A DNA stretch of 64,000 nucleotides from Mesaphorura yosii (GCA_009869945.1 WIXG01000043.1:248001-312000); one strand, 5' to 3'; positions 21,401 through 36,400 are shown, numbered from the stretch's first letter. Notes: generated by a model not told the origin, from the sequence alone. A program made the numbers and translations.

Positions 21401-24400
21401 AATTTTAATCTGTTTTAACTTTTAAACTTATTATGCGAACATGCAGCATATTTCCATTGCAGGGCTCACTGTGACAGTCGCGAGCAGCACAATCTGCAGT
21501 GCACGACACGAGCCTATCTCGAGCAATTGGTACCTTTGTGTTTGCATCCCGCAGCGTAAACAAATAAGAAAGCAGTGCTTTTAACAGCGTAAGCAAGAAG
21601 TTCGAGTAATTTGAGTTGCAACTTCTTCTTTGAGCACAGCAGATTCAACAGGTCTTGAAGTTTGACGCATATTTAGTTTGGCAAGCGTTTAAAATTGTAA
21701 ACTGACTGCTCTCTCTTCTCATTGAAATTGAGCGGACTCATTTAAGCAGTTTCGATTATTTCGACGTCAATATTCCATAAATAGAAGAGAATGCGCTGTC
21801 AAAATACGTATGAATCCTCACATGGAAGTAACTAAGGTACACCCTTGCATCGGCATAGACGTTTGTATACACAGCTGGAATTTTACACAATGTAACGACC
21901 CGAACCTTTGCTATATCCTGCCTACGCAAATAAATCACCGTTTACCGGCAAGCCGAACCGCGGTGCACTGCAAATAGTAAGAGTATCAATTCAATTGAAA
22001 AGAAGGCTACGGCAGGCAGGCCCTATTCAATATCATCACAATGCAATGCAACTGAGCTGAAGTTAAACGGAAGGTCGTGACCAATTTGGGCTGGCGAGGG
22101 AGTGGACAGATCATAAAGCAGATAGTAGACTTAATGTAGCATATGTGTTCAATTAGTTACTGTTGTAATAAATGAAAAAGGAGAAACTTACGCTCTTTCT
22201 TGATCATCCAAATGAGTAACCAATTCATCCCTTTGATTTACCACAGATACCAGCTCCTTCAGAAGCAGAGATTCTCGTGTTCGGTCTTCAGAAGTTTTTC
22301 TCGAATCTAGTCACAAAAAATCACAACTGTTAGCACATTCGCACTGCCACTTCCTTCACTGTCTCTATCACCCTAAAAATATACGCTAAACGCCAATGCA
22401 CTTTCTATGTACACTCGACAGTCAGGAGAAAGTCAGCACTGAATGACTGATGAACAATGAACAGTGGGTTATGTCAATCGTCGAAATGAACAGCCAACTG
22501 GTCAATTCACAACTACTCTAAACATTTGCAGCGATTTGAAAAAGTCCGATTCCGACAGAGGACTGAGCAATGACCTAACGCCATGACGCACATTTTGACA
22601 ATAAATATCCGACCGAAAAGTAAAGCAGAATTGAGCAGTTCAGAGTAAGAAAATCAGCCTATATATAGCAGCCAAGTGCAGGCATTATTGCGAAAGACGA
22701 GTGAGAGAATCAGAATAATAAGGCTTTATTTTTTGAGAAAAGAGGATAATATAAAATCAGAGACAAACTATAAGTCTCTTCCAAAAGTATTAACCATCAC
22801 CAGCCTGGCTTGGCTTGGCGGGCCAGAATAGGCAAGGCCAGCAGCAGCATCAGGAACACAAGACATATTTTAATAAGACAGACCGAGTTAACAGCGCCGA
22901 CACTGGCACCGGCATTAAGGATTAAGGCACGCATGTACGGCGTACGGCAGCAGTAGTTCAGTAGTGCAGTGCGACGACCGTAAAAAGTAAAAGTATGAAG
23001 TATTACAAGGGATCCAGCGTATTATACCTTGGAAGCCTTTTGCAAGCGCTATTCTTGTCTATTATTACCAAATGTCATTCTCGGTCCTAAAGCTCCGGAT
23101 TTTAAAACTTAAGTCCTTCAAATACTATCTCCATATACGAATGAATGAATGAATCACAGAGAAGATGAGATGAAGGAATTAGTCTGATTTTATGTACTCG
23201 CGGCCTCCCATTATTGTGCCGTGATCCTGAACTTGCATGTACTGTGAGGATTTCATTTCTCAAGGTCATGGGCACCAGTCTTAAGTTATCATTGTAGAAC
23301 GAGAGCGATAAATTTTCTCGGTTAAAAATCAAGCGTTTGATTAGAACGGTGTCTGAGCATCTACGTTAACTGAATATTCGTTCCTGAAGTCATAAAAAGA
23401 GAACGGGAATCATCGTCATTAACTGAAGTGGAGGACACGGAAAAACAAGACCAAAGACCGCTTTCATGAGGAGGAATGAGAGAGTACAAAAAGTTATAAG
23501 CAGCTTAGCAGAATCCGTGATTGGCAATCGGAATGGGACGAAATGAAGAAATCGAATGAAAAGGACGTCTAGTGGATGCAGTACAAGGAATTCCAACTTG
23601 TCAAAGCATAGAGCAGTGGCAATTCAAGTGGATCTACTCTTTTTGTACAGAATGAAAATGGGACCTCGCTTTCCACTCCAGACATTTGGCTCCACCTGAG
23701 TACATGTAATGATTATACGCATGTGAGCCGCGTCTGGCCCTTCTTCCTTTTGGAAAGACGAAAGAATCGGTCCGCTATCCACTTTCTACTACCTTTTGGC
23801 GCGATGCAGTTCAGAGTCTAGAGAGGCGAGTGAAAGCCAGCCCTCTTACGAATGCGGCCATGGTTACATTTGTGTGGGTTCATCCCTCGTGCTCAGGCGC
23901 CGCGTTCGCATTAAAAAGTTCATACATTGATTGATCCGGTGAAAGCCCTGTCACAACGGTCGACCACGCCACAAATTCTGGCATTCCGACTTGGACCGAA
24001 GTTAGCGTTGAGATTGAAGCAAATAAATTATTAAAATGCACTGAAAATGTAATTTATCGCAGCGCCATGAACGTGCACTTTAATGTTCAATTTTTTACAG
24101 ATTCGTGCCTAACATTTCAGTGTACAATGCAGCACACTATTTATTATTCTCAGCTTGCAGTTACAATATTTCATGATTCACCACTCGCTCTTTTATATGA
24201 AAATGATAAATAACTACAGTCACAGATGAACCAATCCTTTTTATCATGCTTCTTCGTTCGTCGTCTCGTCTTTTAACATTTGTATTATTATTGCCAGAAT
24301 TACAGCGAAGCCAACAAACGCACAAAGTCAGAACAGCCTCAGCACGACGACGAGACGACCATAATAGCGAACGAATGCAGGAAAAGTGAAATGCATGTTT

Positions 24401-27400
24401 CGTTGATAAGCGGATTAAAGTCATCATGCGTTGCTGAGTTCGTGTTTCATTCTTTGGCATGGCCAGGCTATAGCTGGAAAAGAGAACCATTTTTTCAACT
24501 CATTGTTAAAAAATATTCATAAAAGAAAGATGAGAATGAGAGCTGCTGCACGAGTTCGATAGAGTCAAATACGAAAGGAGAAAACGGCCAGAGAAGCCAG
24601 TTTGCCAGATGAAGTCGACAAAATGTATTCAATCTCCAATCTCATCATTATCATACGATACGAGAAGCTGCTTCACTAATTATGCGCCGAATTCGAATCC
24701 TCAAGTAAGAATCAGCGGCAAGAACTCGGAATTCTTAGTTGTTAATGTAAGTTAAATGTCCTGCATAGTTAACAGTTCCAAAATCACGGTCGACCGGAGC
24801 TAGGATCATGAAATGAGCTTATTAGTGAAGGTCATCGCAGTCGCGAGTTGGTTCTTTCTTGGTCACATTACACAAATCAAGCAACGTAGGCTCAGGCGTT
24901 TGCCCCTGTTGTGGCCGTGTAAAGGATGAAAATTAGGTAAAAATTTCAAATCCTATTAGTAACAGTCATGAGTTCGACCCAACGTGTACAGGTACAGCAT
25001 CTTTACTCACCATCAACGGACAGCATCCGCCGCAGTTCTTCGTTCAGCTGCTCGTATTTACGCTCCAAGTTTTCTTCCTTCTCCCTGAAAAGAAATTATA
25101 AAATCTTGGATAAGTAGTGAAGAAAGAAATTGTCATGATTTATCAAGGTAAGGATTAACTGCAAAAGACGCTGCTTTGTGGCCCACATTTGCTTATGCTT
25201 AAGCTGAACAGGAACAATTTGCTAGTCACATTCGCATTGTGCGTGGATTCATTCAATAAAAAAAAGTTTTACGCATGCTGCCGGACGATAGACGACAAAC
25301 GACATAAATTTTGTCCGCCGATCCATTCGTCCGAATTTTGTGGTCCTTATAAAGGAATACCACCTACCGGGTAGAGGAAAGCTCCTCGTTCCCGAGTCCG
25401 AGAGAGAAGGTCGGTCTGGTCTTTCACGATGACGCAGCGCAGCGTAGCACGGACCGGATTACCAAGCACGAAAGGAAAAGATGTAAATTCAATTTCCAAC
25501 ATGGACAAATGCATTGTACGCTGGTTCTCAGTTCACTGAGCATAAGAATTCGAAAGAATTTGATTGACATTCCTGTCACCAGTGCTATCAACTTTGAGCA
25601 TTTCGTTTGTCGCGAGTTCATGAAAATGGCTGCACAAGGACAGATGCGGAAAATGAAAGGAAAAGATTTAACTTTATCAAAGTAAATAGTGAAAAGGTTT
25701 GTTTCCTTTGCTGCAGCCGCCTAACCACAACAGGCAGTTCCAAGTTTGGGGAATTCGTCAAAGTACAATTACGAGAAATCAGCAACAAGGCGTCGCGAAC
25801 TTTCAAACAGAGCAGACAAGCCTAGCAAAATGCACTGGCACGAATATTCGACCCGTTTGCGCAAGCAAGGTGTCGGAAATATCGCAGGGTCTGCCAGTTT
25901 ACATCTTTACGAGAGAGGAGTGACATGTTGACAGGCAGTTAACGAAAAAGAAAAAGGAAAAACATCTCTTCAAAACTTGACGGCTTTTGGATGGAAGGAG
26001 ACGACCCATTAGCCATTCCATCCCTTATCATTAACAAATCCATAACACAGTCCTCTTATTTTTTGTACTTGTGGTTCACCTTCAAGACTGCATTTCTTTC
26101 ATAACCGCTAAACAAAGTGTCAAAAACCAAAACTCGAACTCGACTCAGTAAGTACGAATGTGCAGTCATAATCATAACACAGCAACAATAGGAATTGAAA
26201 TTGATTGCTGCTGGAATGAATTTCATCTGTACTCGAACTGGTGGATGCATTTCTGACGACAAATTGTTCATCACTCAATATTCGCGTCACTTGTCACTCG
26301 TTTTTCAGGTCCAGTTCTTTCGCCAAAGTCAAATCTTACTAACCGCGTAAGTTTCTTTCGACCACACTTCTCAATTCATCTTGTCGTTCCTGTCCTGTGC
26401 ATCTTAATTTAGTCCAGCACGAAACAAGAGATAACGCCGTGCGTCGTGCCTTCTGCAGCATGAATCCGATCGACAACAGATAACTATTAATCGTAGAAAC
26501 AGCGCGGACGGCGAACCACGGAATTGTACGTCAAGATTCCATGAAGGTTTAAAATAGGCTTTGGCCAACGTCAATCGACGAGGATGTTCATCGTTATGAC
26601 ACGTCTCTTATTCTCGCATTATTGTGGCAACAGAAACTACTTTGAAACTTCAACGCAAGATTGATTTCAACAAATACTCTGCGTTCCCATTTTTCACTTT
26701 GATGCAATGCCTAACACGATTAGAACTGTTACTATTTCTTGAATATGTTTCTGAAAACTTCTTTCATTTCAGTTCATTCAGAAAATGTAAAGTTTACTCC
26801 TTTTATGAGCTTAAAAATAGATAGTTTGGCATGTACGCCTTGCCAATGAGACGGATCAATTTTGTTCGAAATGAACAATGCAGATATAATTTCTTCAAGG
26901 AAATACTGAATCGAATTGCTCATATTGGCAGAAGAAGATGCTTTCGACAGACGCTCGAACTTGGACTAATTTTTCTTTCAAACTTAAAAGTAATGCTCAG
27001 TCCCTTGAACGAAGTTAAGCCTAATTTTTGACCGTGACAGTTAAAATGGGACTGGGAACAGTTCTCCACCAGGGTAAGTATTATGACACAAGACAGGACT
27101 TTAACCTTTCTTCACTCCAAATCTGACATGAGAATTCATTTTTCTCGATTTGGGATTATCAATTATCAGAACTTGATACATTTTCAGATTTACAGAACGC
27201 AGCCATTTTTCTGTGACATTCCTCAACAAGAAACGACTAATCCGTGTCCTGGAAATAGTCGCGTACAAGGTCAGTTAGTTACTTCAACCTGATTGCACTT
27301 AAATCCTCATCGTCACTGTACGTCATCCATTGTCACATCAATCAAATGGAATTCTGATATCAAACTGTGGCAGCCTATTGAAGAGCCCCTGCCTTACTTC

Positions 27401-30400
27401 TTATCACGACATCAGTTTTAAGTTCCCCGAAGTCATAAGTTGATGTTCGCGTCATATTTCCATAAAATCCCACGAATAAAATAATTTCATGACATTATCA
27501 ACTTACAAAATGTTCAACTGCATCTGACGTCTGATGAGTGCATTCTTTTTATTCACAAGTGTGAACCAGTACGACATAAGCACATCTTCCTCTTCTGGAT
27601 TCTCCCCTAGGAATAGAACAATAGAAATTAACACTTCGACGAATAACTTGTTTAATTGGCCCTAATTATTGGATGTCTTTCGTTTCGTACCCGATCTCAT
27701 GATTGGCCTAAGTTTCTGTTCGATATCTCTTGCTTGCTGGTCAATCTGCTCCTGTTCTCGTTCCAAAGCGAACAGCTCGTTTTGAATGTACGAATTCGTT
27801 CTGGACGCCACCTGTAAAATGATGCGGAAAGCATTTAGTCACTTCTCGGGTTCCAAGATCGTCATCCTTCCAGGAACACCGGAGAATAATTCACTCACCA
27901 AGTTCTTCGGAGGCGATTGGCTGCGATCAGGCGATATCCTCTGCATAATCGGCTCGAAGGACTTGAGCCTGGGAGGTCGTGCACTGGTGATATTTGCAGA
28001 AGGTTGGACGACTCCTTTATTACTAATATCAGAAAATGGTACATTTCCATTGAGTTCCTGAAACGAAAGGAAATACGGCGGGTCAATGATCCATAACTGT
28101 GCAATTGCATTATGCAATTGAACTTAAAAGAAGGTTACCTTATTTCTATTATCACAAGCAGAATCTGGTGAAGCAACAAAAGATCGCACAGGACTGTCTC
28201 TTTGAGAAACTGAATGGTCGGAAGGAGTGTCGTTTCCGGAATTGCTCCCAGACCTAGACGTATTCTCTCTGCTAGGACTAATGACACCTGACCGTGCTTC
28301 TGCTATCAAGCGACGAGCTCTTTCTCTCAACTGCAATTGCCGCTCATGTTCGTCCTATAAAATAATTCAATCCAAAGTATTCCCTTGTTAAAATTTAAAA
28401 CATCCACTAAAGCGTCTAGCCCTTTTGTTTTACTGTGCCATTACAACGTCTACGATAGCATTCAATTACAAGAATGGCTCCATTTGAGATTACATTGAAT
28501 TTGGTTACTGAAATTGAAAAAAGTTTCCACGCTGCACTTTGAACTAACGTGAGAGGTTGGTTGGTAAATGAAAACTTAAGAGCTGTTAAAAATTTCGGTC
28601 ATTGAATTAAAAATGTAAAGTGCCCTCAAAGTTGAGGGCACTTTACTCAGGGAGATGTTAACCTAACTAGGTTAAAGTTCATTCATTTAGAGTCGGCATT
28701 TCCTACCGGAGTTGTCGGCTTGGATGCAGGAGAGTTCTTCGAAGATCCATTTCTGGCGTGCTCCAACATAAGCCGAGCTCTTTCGCGCAATTCTTCATGG
28801 CGGGCCAAAAGTTTCTAATAACAATCAACGTATTTTTTGGAAAGATTAGCCTAGAAATAAATTGACGAATTAGAGTATAATTACCTGCTGGTTGCTTTGA
28901 CTTTCTCGCCTTGTAGGTGAAAGATCTAAGAGTCCAGGCGCCTGCAACAAAATGTTTGTCTGCAATAGAATGTTTGTTGGTGCCGTACCCGATTTTTTGT
29001 GAATTTCCTGATCGCTGATTGGTCGAGAGCCAAATTGTTTGTAATAAAATGTTTGTTCTTGCTAAAAAGTTTGCAAAATAAATTTCAACTTCACTGCGCT
29101 AACTTCAGCTGCGATAATAGTCTGCTTCGTTTCGTTGCCAATTGGAGATAAATACTCAAGACTACATAGGAAACCAAGCTGATCCAGATGATTTCCGCCG
29201 TGACAGCCATGTTCATTTCTCGTACGAGCACGAACTTAGAAGGCGTGACAGGGCGAGGATAACGATTTTGCATAAGCTCTCTTCTACTGAGAACCCAAGA
29301 GTTATGGAGGATAAGTTCAAGCGTGAATTAGGAGCGTACCATTACGAGGACTTTGGACCGGGAGGGTTAAATGGAGTTGGCGGATAATCTTACATAATTT
29401 CTAAACAAAGTGTTAACTATTTACGTATCTCTAAATCAGTTCCTTCATGTTCATTCTTTTCTTTAAAACCTAATGTTGTTGTAAAGCGGGAAAAACTTAA
29501 AAGTTGTGAATTAAAAACTTATCCCCTAGTAGGATTAAAAGTTATATTGACTATGTGTTAGCTTACATCAGGATCAGGTACTCCAATTGTGTTCGATGTC
29601 TGATTAATCGGGAAAGAAGGTGTTGCGGGTTCACTGCTTCGTCGATTTTCATTCGCTTCATCTTCGTCATCCGAGCCGAAAGGATCTGTAAGTTGCCTTC
29701 TCGTCATCAGTGGTGCCTTCGAAATAGGGCTGGTTGGAGATTTTGCAGTATCCTGCGAATAACAATCTCATGAGGAACGTAGTGCTTACGAATAGCTACG
29801 CAAATGTTTGGCAAGTATAGCCATACCTTCGTATTGTTGTTGGTCAAGTTATTTCGTATTTCATTTACTCTTTCTCGAATACTCTTCTCCTTAACTGGGC
29901 TGGTCTCCTTGTCTTTTTTATCGTTGCCGAGTCCGAATTTATTGATAAAGTTTTGAAAGGATGTTGGACTAGTAATATTGAGACTCTTAGCACTCTGCTT
30001 GTTTGCTTCTGGCGATAAGGATCTTCGCAGTCCGAAGGAGTGAAATGATGAATTGGAGTTGGAGTGACTGATGGACCTTTTGCCCGCACCAGAAGTCTCT
30101 TCATCTTGATCATTCTCCATTTCACCGAGTCCCAAGTGACCAGTTTTGTTTTTATTCTCTGGACTGAATCGATTTCGATTTACATTATTTTCATTCGATG
30201 TGTTTAGATCTCTTCCCATACTGCCTTCTCGACTCGCACTCGAACTGCGAGAATAGCTTTCTGAATTTTTCATATTCATGATTTCTTGGTGGAAAATTTC
30301 CTTCGTGAGAGCGTTATCGTCTTCATTCTCTTTGCTCAAAACATACGATGAACGATCCGATGTGGCTCCTAGATTTTGTACTTCGAGCTGGCATCCTGAA

Positions 30401-33400
30401 TACCAAAAAGAAACAATAAAAATAGATTATGAGTACTTGGAACACGGGGAGGTACAAGCCGGGAACATTTATCACGCTAACGTATTCCGGACGCAGAACA
30501 GATCGAGATCTAAATCGAGTCTTGGCTGTTTATGCCCGACTGCCGTCTGGCCATGAATTTCGATGGCTGAGACGTGAGCAAATTAAAATTAATGAAACAA
30601 AGGCATGAAATGGAGAGGGGCTCACCTGTGAAATGAGAGCGGAGCTGGTACAAGTAAGTGACAACTGCCAATTTATCGGGCACCGCGAGCAGCATCATGT
30701 CCGAAGGCTCAATAACTTTGGGGATTCCAAGTGACTCTGAAAAATAAGTTCTGATGAGAGTGCAGTTCTGATTAAAATAAATCATAACTAAATCCCAAAC
30801 TGATTGAAGGCATTTTAACTTGAAAGTACCGATCGTAAACGGTAATTTTGGGAAACATTGGTGATAATCATTTCTCAAACTGAGATGCCATGTTTTAGTC
30901 GAGCCTGTTCATCAGGCTTGGAACAGCCGTATTAATCAAGTACTTCCAACAGAAAATGAGAAATTCGCAAAAGCGGAGAGAGAAATAAATTAATGAGAGG
31001 CAAATTGAGACAAGCTGAATTCAGCAATTGGATACAATGGGATAGCACGAACTCAAGTTCGTGATACTGAATGTAAAAAGAAATTTGGAACTGGCGTCCA
31101 AAACTCCCGACTCCGCCCTTGTTTTTCCCAATGTATAATGTATTGTCTCTTTCACAAGAATTTTCTTCCATTCGACTCTGCATTCGTCTCCAGAGACGAT
31201 TATGATTATTCGAAAAATAATCAGGATTAGTTGGCTCAGGTGAAAAACCCAAACTGATTATCGCATTACTACAAAACCAAGCAATTACTGTAATTAGCAA
31301 GTGAAAGTTCGGTGACTACTACTGATTACTACAGCCACAGTTACAGTTATGGACCGTAAGGGAAACAACATTAAGCGCAAAATGAAGGAGGAAACTTCCA
31401 AGCCCAACAAGAGAATGGCGGATTTCTTCCCTGTTAAACCGAAGCATATCAACATTGATGATAATGAAAACGAACCAGAAAATGCAGCTTCTTCAAGTAG
31501 TGCTGACCCACCGGAGAAGCCAGACCCCGAAGAACAAGTCGCGGTCTTACCGGTGCCAATAATGGAAGGTGAAGAGAAAGGTCAAGGCGCGAGCGATCAG
31601 GTACGGAAAATTAATTTATCATTTAATCAAATTCCTGTAAGGCAGTTCGGTTGCATGAGCATAAAATTTTTCATGATTACTTAATGAGTGTACGAAACTG
31701 CACCTGATCACTTACTATATCAGTACTAATTATTTTATTCATACAGATGTACAAGACACCGAGGTCTGGTACACACTACACGTTCCACGGTAATGGGCTA
31801 TATTCCTGCAATAAGTGCCAGGAAGAAATTATTAGCAAAGGCGCCATAAAATCGCATTGTCGTAAAGTTACATGTTACCCGGAATTGACAGCAACCTCAC
31901 GATTGGCAAAGCAAACGGCAAGACAGAAAAAACCGGAAGTGTATCGGGGCCATTCAAGAGATCAAACCAGGAGGGCTAACGACGCTGAAAATGAAGGTCT
32001 TGTATATGGAAATCCACCTCTGCATAAATGCAGCTACTTAGATTGTGAGTTTGCATTCCACAGCAAGCGCAAACTTCAAGCTCACGAGAATACTCACAGG
32101 AGGTAAGCTGTTTCGAATGATTAACCGAACTACATTTATTTGTATGGACAGCATTTGCTAAATTTAACTGTAAATTCTAGTAACGCTACCTACCACGCTG
32201 GAGGTTTCTTTTCAGCATTTAAAGAAAAAATTAAATTCAAACAGCTGAAGGATTCTCAGGAAGCAGCTGACTCACAGGGTAGCACCACTTCGTCCGAACT
32301 ACGAAGAACTCAAAATCTTATCCCAGCTTTGCAATTCGACCGACAATCTGGACAATGCACCTACTTTGTAGTAATTGTGGACAAAGAAGCAGAACACCTT
32401 GGGCTCATTAACTACCTTCGTAGTATCAGTGACGATCCAAAGAAAGAAATCTTCACATATGTCGGGAAAATAGCCCTGTCAAGCCATGAAATTGCTGCTG
32501 ATCACGAAAAGCACGAGTCAAGCTCCATCGTGGATTTGTGCAAAACTGGGGAAAAGATTGCTTACTTGGTTAGAAGAAATCCAAATAAAACTGCAGCAGC
32601 AAAGGAAAAGGAGGAAGCTTTTTGGACAGTAAGTGTACTGACATCTTTGCACAATTATTGTCATTTTTTGGCTTAAAATAGTTAACCCTACTTTTTTCTA
32701 GTTGGTAGCCAAATATCGCAAAGTAAGTGAAGATTCTCTGGATTCGGCTCAATGGAGATATGCTAATAAGATATTGGATTCGGCTCCTACTTTGACCTTG
32801 GACAAAGATACCATGATTGAAGCGCAGCAATTGGCCAGAAGCAATCATTCATTGATTTGCTTAAAGGAAGACTGTCCAAGACGGAAGGATGGCAGTAATC
32901 ACAGTGGAGGTGGGCGTAAATATTTCGGCCAATATCATATTGAACAGGAAGACGTCGAAAAATTACGGTTTTCATTTAGTTAAATAAATGTTATTACATA
33001 CCTGCTGCATCGAATGCAGCCTTGCAATTCCCTTTGATGTCATGCGGAGACAAAGTATTGAAGTCGCTGTATAAAAATACAATAATAAACCAATGCGATA
33101 AAACAAAGACCAACAGCAGCCGTGGCAAGCGAAAAACAACTAACACGGAGCAGTAAAGATTGGAATGGCCAATAAAGAAAAACTATTTTTCGTAGATAAA
33201 AATACAATTTCAAATATCTCTTTTTATTTATAGTATCTCCACCAGGAGAGCGATTTTTCATCTTAAAATACTTTCCTATTTGAACCATTCTATTCTGCTA
33301 GTGTTTGTTGTCCAGTTTATTACTCAAAGGAAAGTTAAGAGCATCTTTCTTCTGTCATTTACGCGTTATGCATATGCATGTAATTTAAAACTGGCAATCT

Positions 33401-36400
33401 CAGTTCTTCTCTTGCAAATTGCAATAGCTTAATCACAAGGTTTTATTGGCAGTTTTCTTTTCAGTACTTACATGAGCTCGGGATGAAACCGGTGAATAAT
33501 TGCACAGAACGCCATTCCATTTCGCCAAGACGTGGTCATGTTTGTGACTTTCACACCGCGATAGCCTTTGGTGACCTCCTTACACCAAGAGAGCAGGTCT
33601 TGGCTCAGCTTCGAAGAAGATGGATTTGTAGTTAGTCCAACCATTGCTTTTGCCGGTTCCGCTACCTGCACGAAGCAAAACACAAAAGAAAATTGGTAAT
33701 GGTGAGACAACGTGCTGACATTTTTATTGTAGGCCAATGGCTAATGTCGCAGGGCATAAATTTAGCCCATCGCGACTCTAATCGAATTCCAAAAATAGCA
33801 ATAAACATAGAACATGATTTATGACAGTACCCCACGTCGTGTACGTGGAGAAATGGACACAGAATTCCTTTCATTCAGAATTCGCTCGGTTTAACGCAAT
33901 TACCCATTGCTACAGTCGTCCATTTTGCTTGTGCGCAATCACTCCAGAAACTTTAGCAAAACACGCAAAGGTCACCTTCGAATTGCGTGCGCATTACGCC
34001 GATTAGCCCGGAATGCTATTTCGTGATGCGCCAGCCATAAATTCTGCCCGAGTCAAGGTCAGCCAGGGCTAATCATATAAATTAGAGTCCAACTTGAATC
34101 TTTATCCAGCCCTATTGTTTTATAAATTTATTGCCTTTATTCTCGCCCAAGTCCCAGGCGCTGTCGAGATCTGGGACACGAAAGTGAGAACTCGCTCGCC
34201 GCATAATAAAAACAAATGTCTCATTGTCAATGCCTGCTGCTGGTGCCTTGGATGGTGGCAGAAAGCGTAGAAACTTTTACGCATGCATAGCTAGATTTTT
34301 AGTTTCCCGAGCATGTATTCCAACGCGAAGCACAGCTACATCTGTGAAAGTGAGCCATGGAGCATTGTAGCTGTGAGGTCGCAGGGGATACGGATACATG
34401 GAGGTCCGCATTAAAAGAGCACCATCCAGGAAACAGAATCAAGTTCCAGCCGTAAAACTGTGGCTGCCAGCAGCGCGCGATGGCAGGAAAGTATGTGGGT
34501 CTAGGTTTATGGGAATGGTTAGTTAAATTAAATTAGGAAAACCACGTACATGCATTGTACAATCGCGTGCGTACACTGCGCCGACTGCGGAATCTAAGCT
34601 ATGAGAAAAGACGACCAAGAACATACGATTCACAAGAAGGATTTTCTGTGCTTCTGTCTGGCTGCAGTCGCAGTCACAGGAGACGCGACGTGATGCGACC
34701 CGGACGCGGAGAAATCTAATAAAATGTGTAATATATCTATTCTGGCCTAAGATCTAAGTATGCAAGCATTAAAAACCTTTCTTGTCTTGTCTTAGGGGGG
34801 TAACAATATGGCCACTTTCGTTTATATCCGCTAAATGTCTGCTAAACAGGAAAAGAGAATTGAAATGTCGCTGTCTGTGTCGTACAGAATTGAATTCGTT
34901 AAGTATCAGCTGCACTTGTACCCATACACATGTTGTACTACATGTTTACTCGATATGCATCTTTAAAATCGCGTCAAAGGGCAATCATTGAGCTGGAAAT
35001 TACGTGGCTGTTTTCTTTCATATCCCAAAACTGCTATTAAAGGCAGACACAGACGCTTTCTGTTTAAATAGCAGCGGCTCAAGAACGAAATGAAAAAAGT
35101 TTGTGCCGCGGCCATGGCAAAGCAGATTCTGTGCGCTGTGCGATGGCACGCGGAGCACGTCAGGAAAACAAGATGGGCAGAAGACGCTCGCAGACTATCA
35201 ATTCCATCAGGAGTTATAGGTAACCTCTTCCAGGTCTGTGTGTGCTATCGCCGGTCGGCACAGGAAAGGCGAAATTTAAGTGATCCACACGAAAACTAAA
35301 TGAGAACACCGAATAGCGATGGCTCGCGTCTCGCGCGTGCACTGCACTCCGCTGCTGGAAAAAAGTGCATAGTCATAAAGAAAGCGAGCGGCGAGCGTCC
35401 GTCGGACTTTCTCCGTGTATGATTCATGGCACTGCAGTTTCCTGCCAAAGCTAGAGCGCAAGCAGAATTACTCAACTAATATTATCTGGAAACTTTTTCC
35501 ACTTGCGATGCGACTTGCAGCAAGCAATATTTAGTGATCCTCAAACAAATTATATTTTGCTTCAAGAAACACACACAAGACAAGAGGCGAGCACTCATCC
35601 ACGATCCACTTGAGGAAAATGCAACGGAAAACTCGAGAAAAAACTCTTTCTCATTTAAATCAACACGTACTCAAAAACGAAGAAACAAAACGCTCGCAAG
35701 AAGGAGAATGTTCGAGGGCGAGGGTTAGGCTGTCATAAAGAAGGCGATGAAGACGAATGGATATGAGTTTAAAGATCTTTCCAGGGTGTTTTAGTACCTG
35801 AGCTCTGACTCTGAGCCAAGCCAAGAGAAAGTTTCAAGGAGAAAAAGCACACGAGAGACGAGAAGAAGCAGGCAGGCAGCAGAGACTGAGCACGGCTTGA
35901 ATTTCAGCTTCAATTATGATGTGCCTATATGTAGTCCCGACCCTCATAAAAAGTATTACTTCTACGTTCCTGCTCTGCTAGACGATGAGCAAAAATCAGT
36001 GAGGACGTGATCTGCACTAAGTTTTGTTGAATTACAAATTATTTGACACAGAAACTTGAGTCTTCTCGCTGCTGCTCGGTCCGCTGTCTCCCCGCTTCTG
36101 TGAGCTTCTTCCGATGCAGTGAAGACTGAAGACCAATCTTAAAAATTCTGGAAACGAAGTGGAAAGTGGCAAGTTTTGCCTCCACGTTCATCGCATCTTT
36201 GTATCTCTCTTCTGCGTCATGTCGAGTCACAGTCGCACAGGGCAGGTGCAGTACCACTCATCCGAGCCTGCTTCTTGAGTGCAGTATTGAGGAGGGAAGA
36301 CAAGAGCATCGCATATTGTCGAAAATATTTTGGGAATGCCATTGTCTTCGCATCGTACTGCTTTTGCGTCATGCATGAGCGCAACGGCAGTGGTACATGT

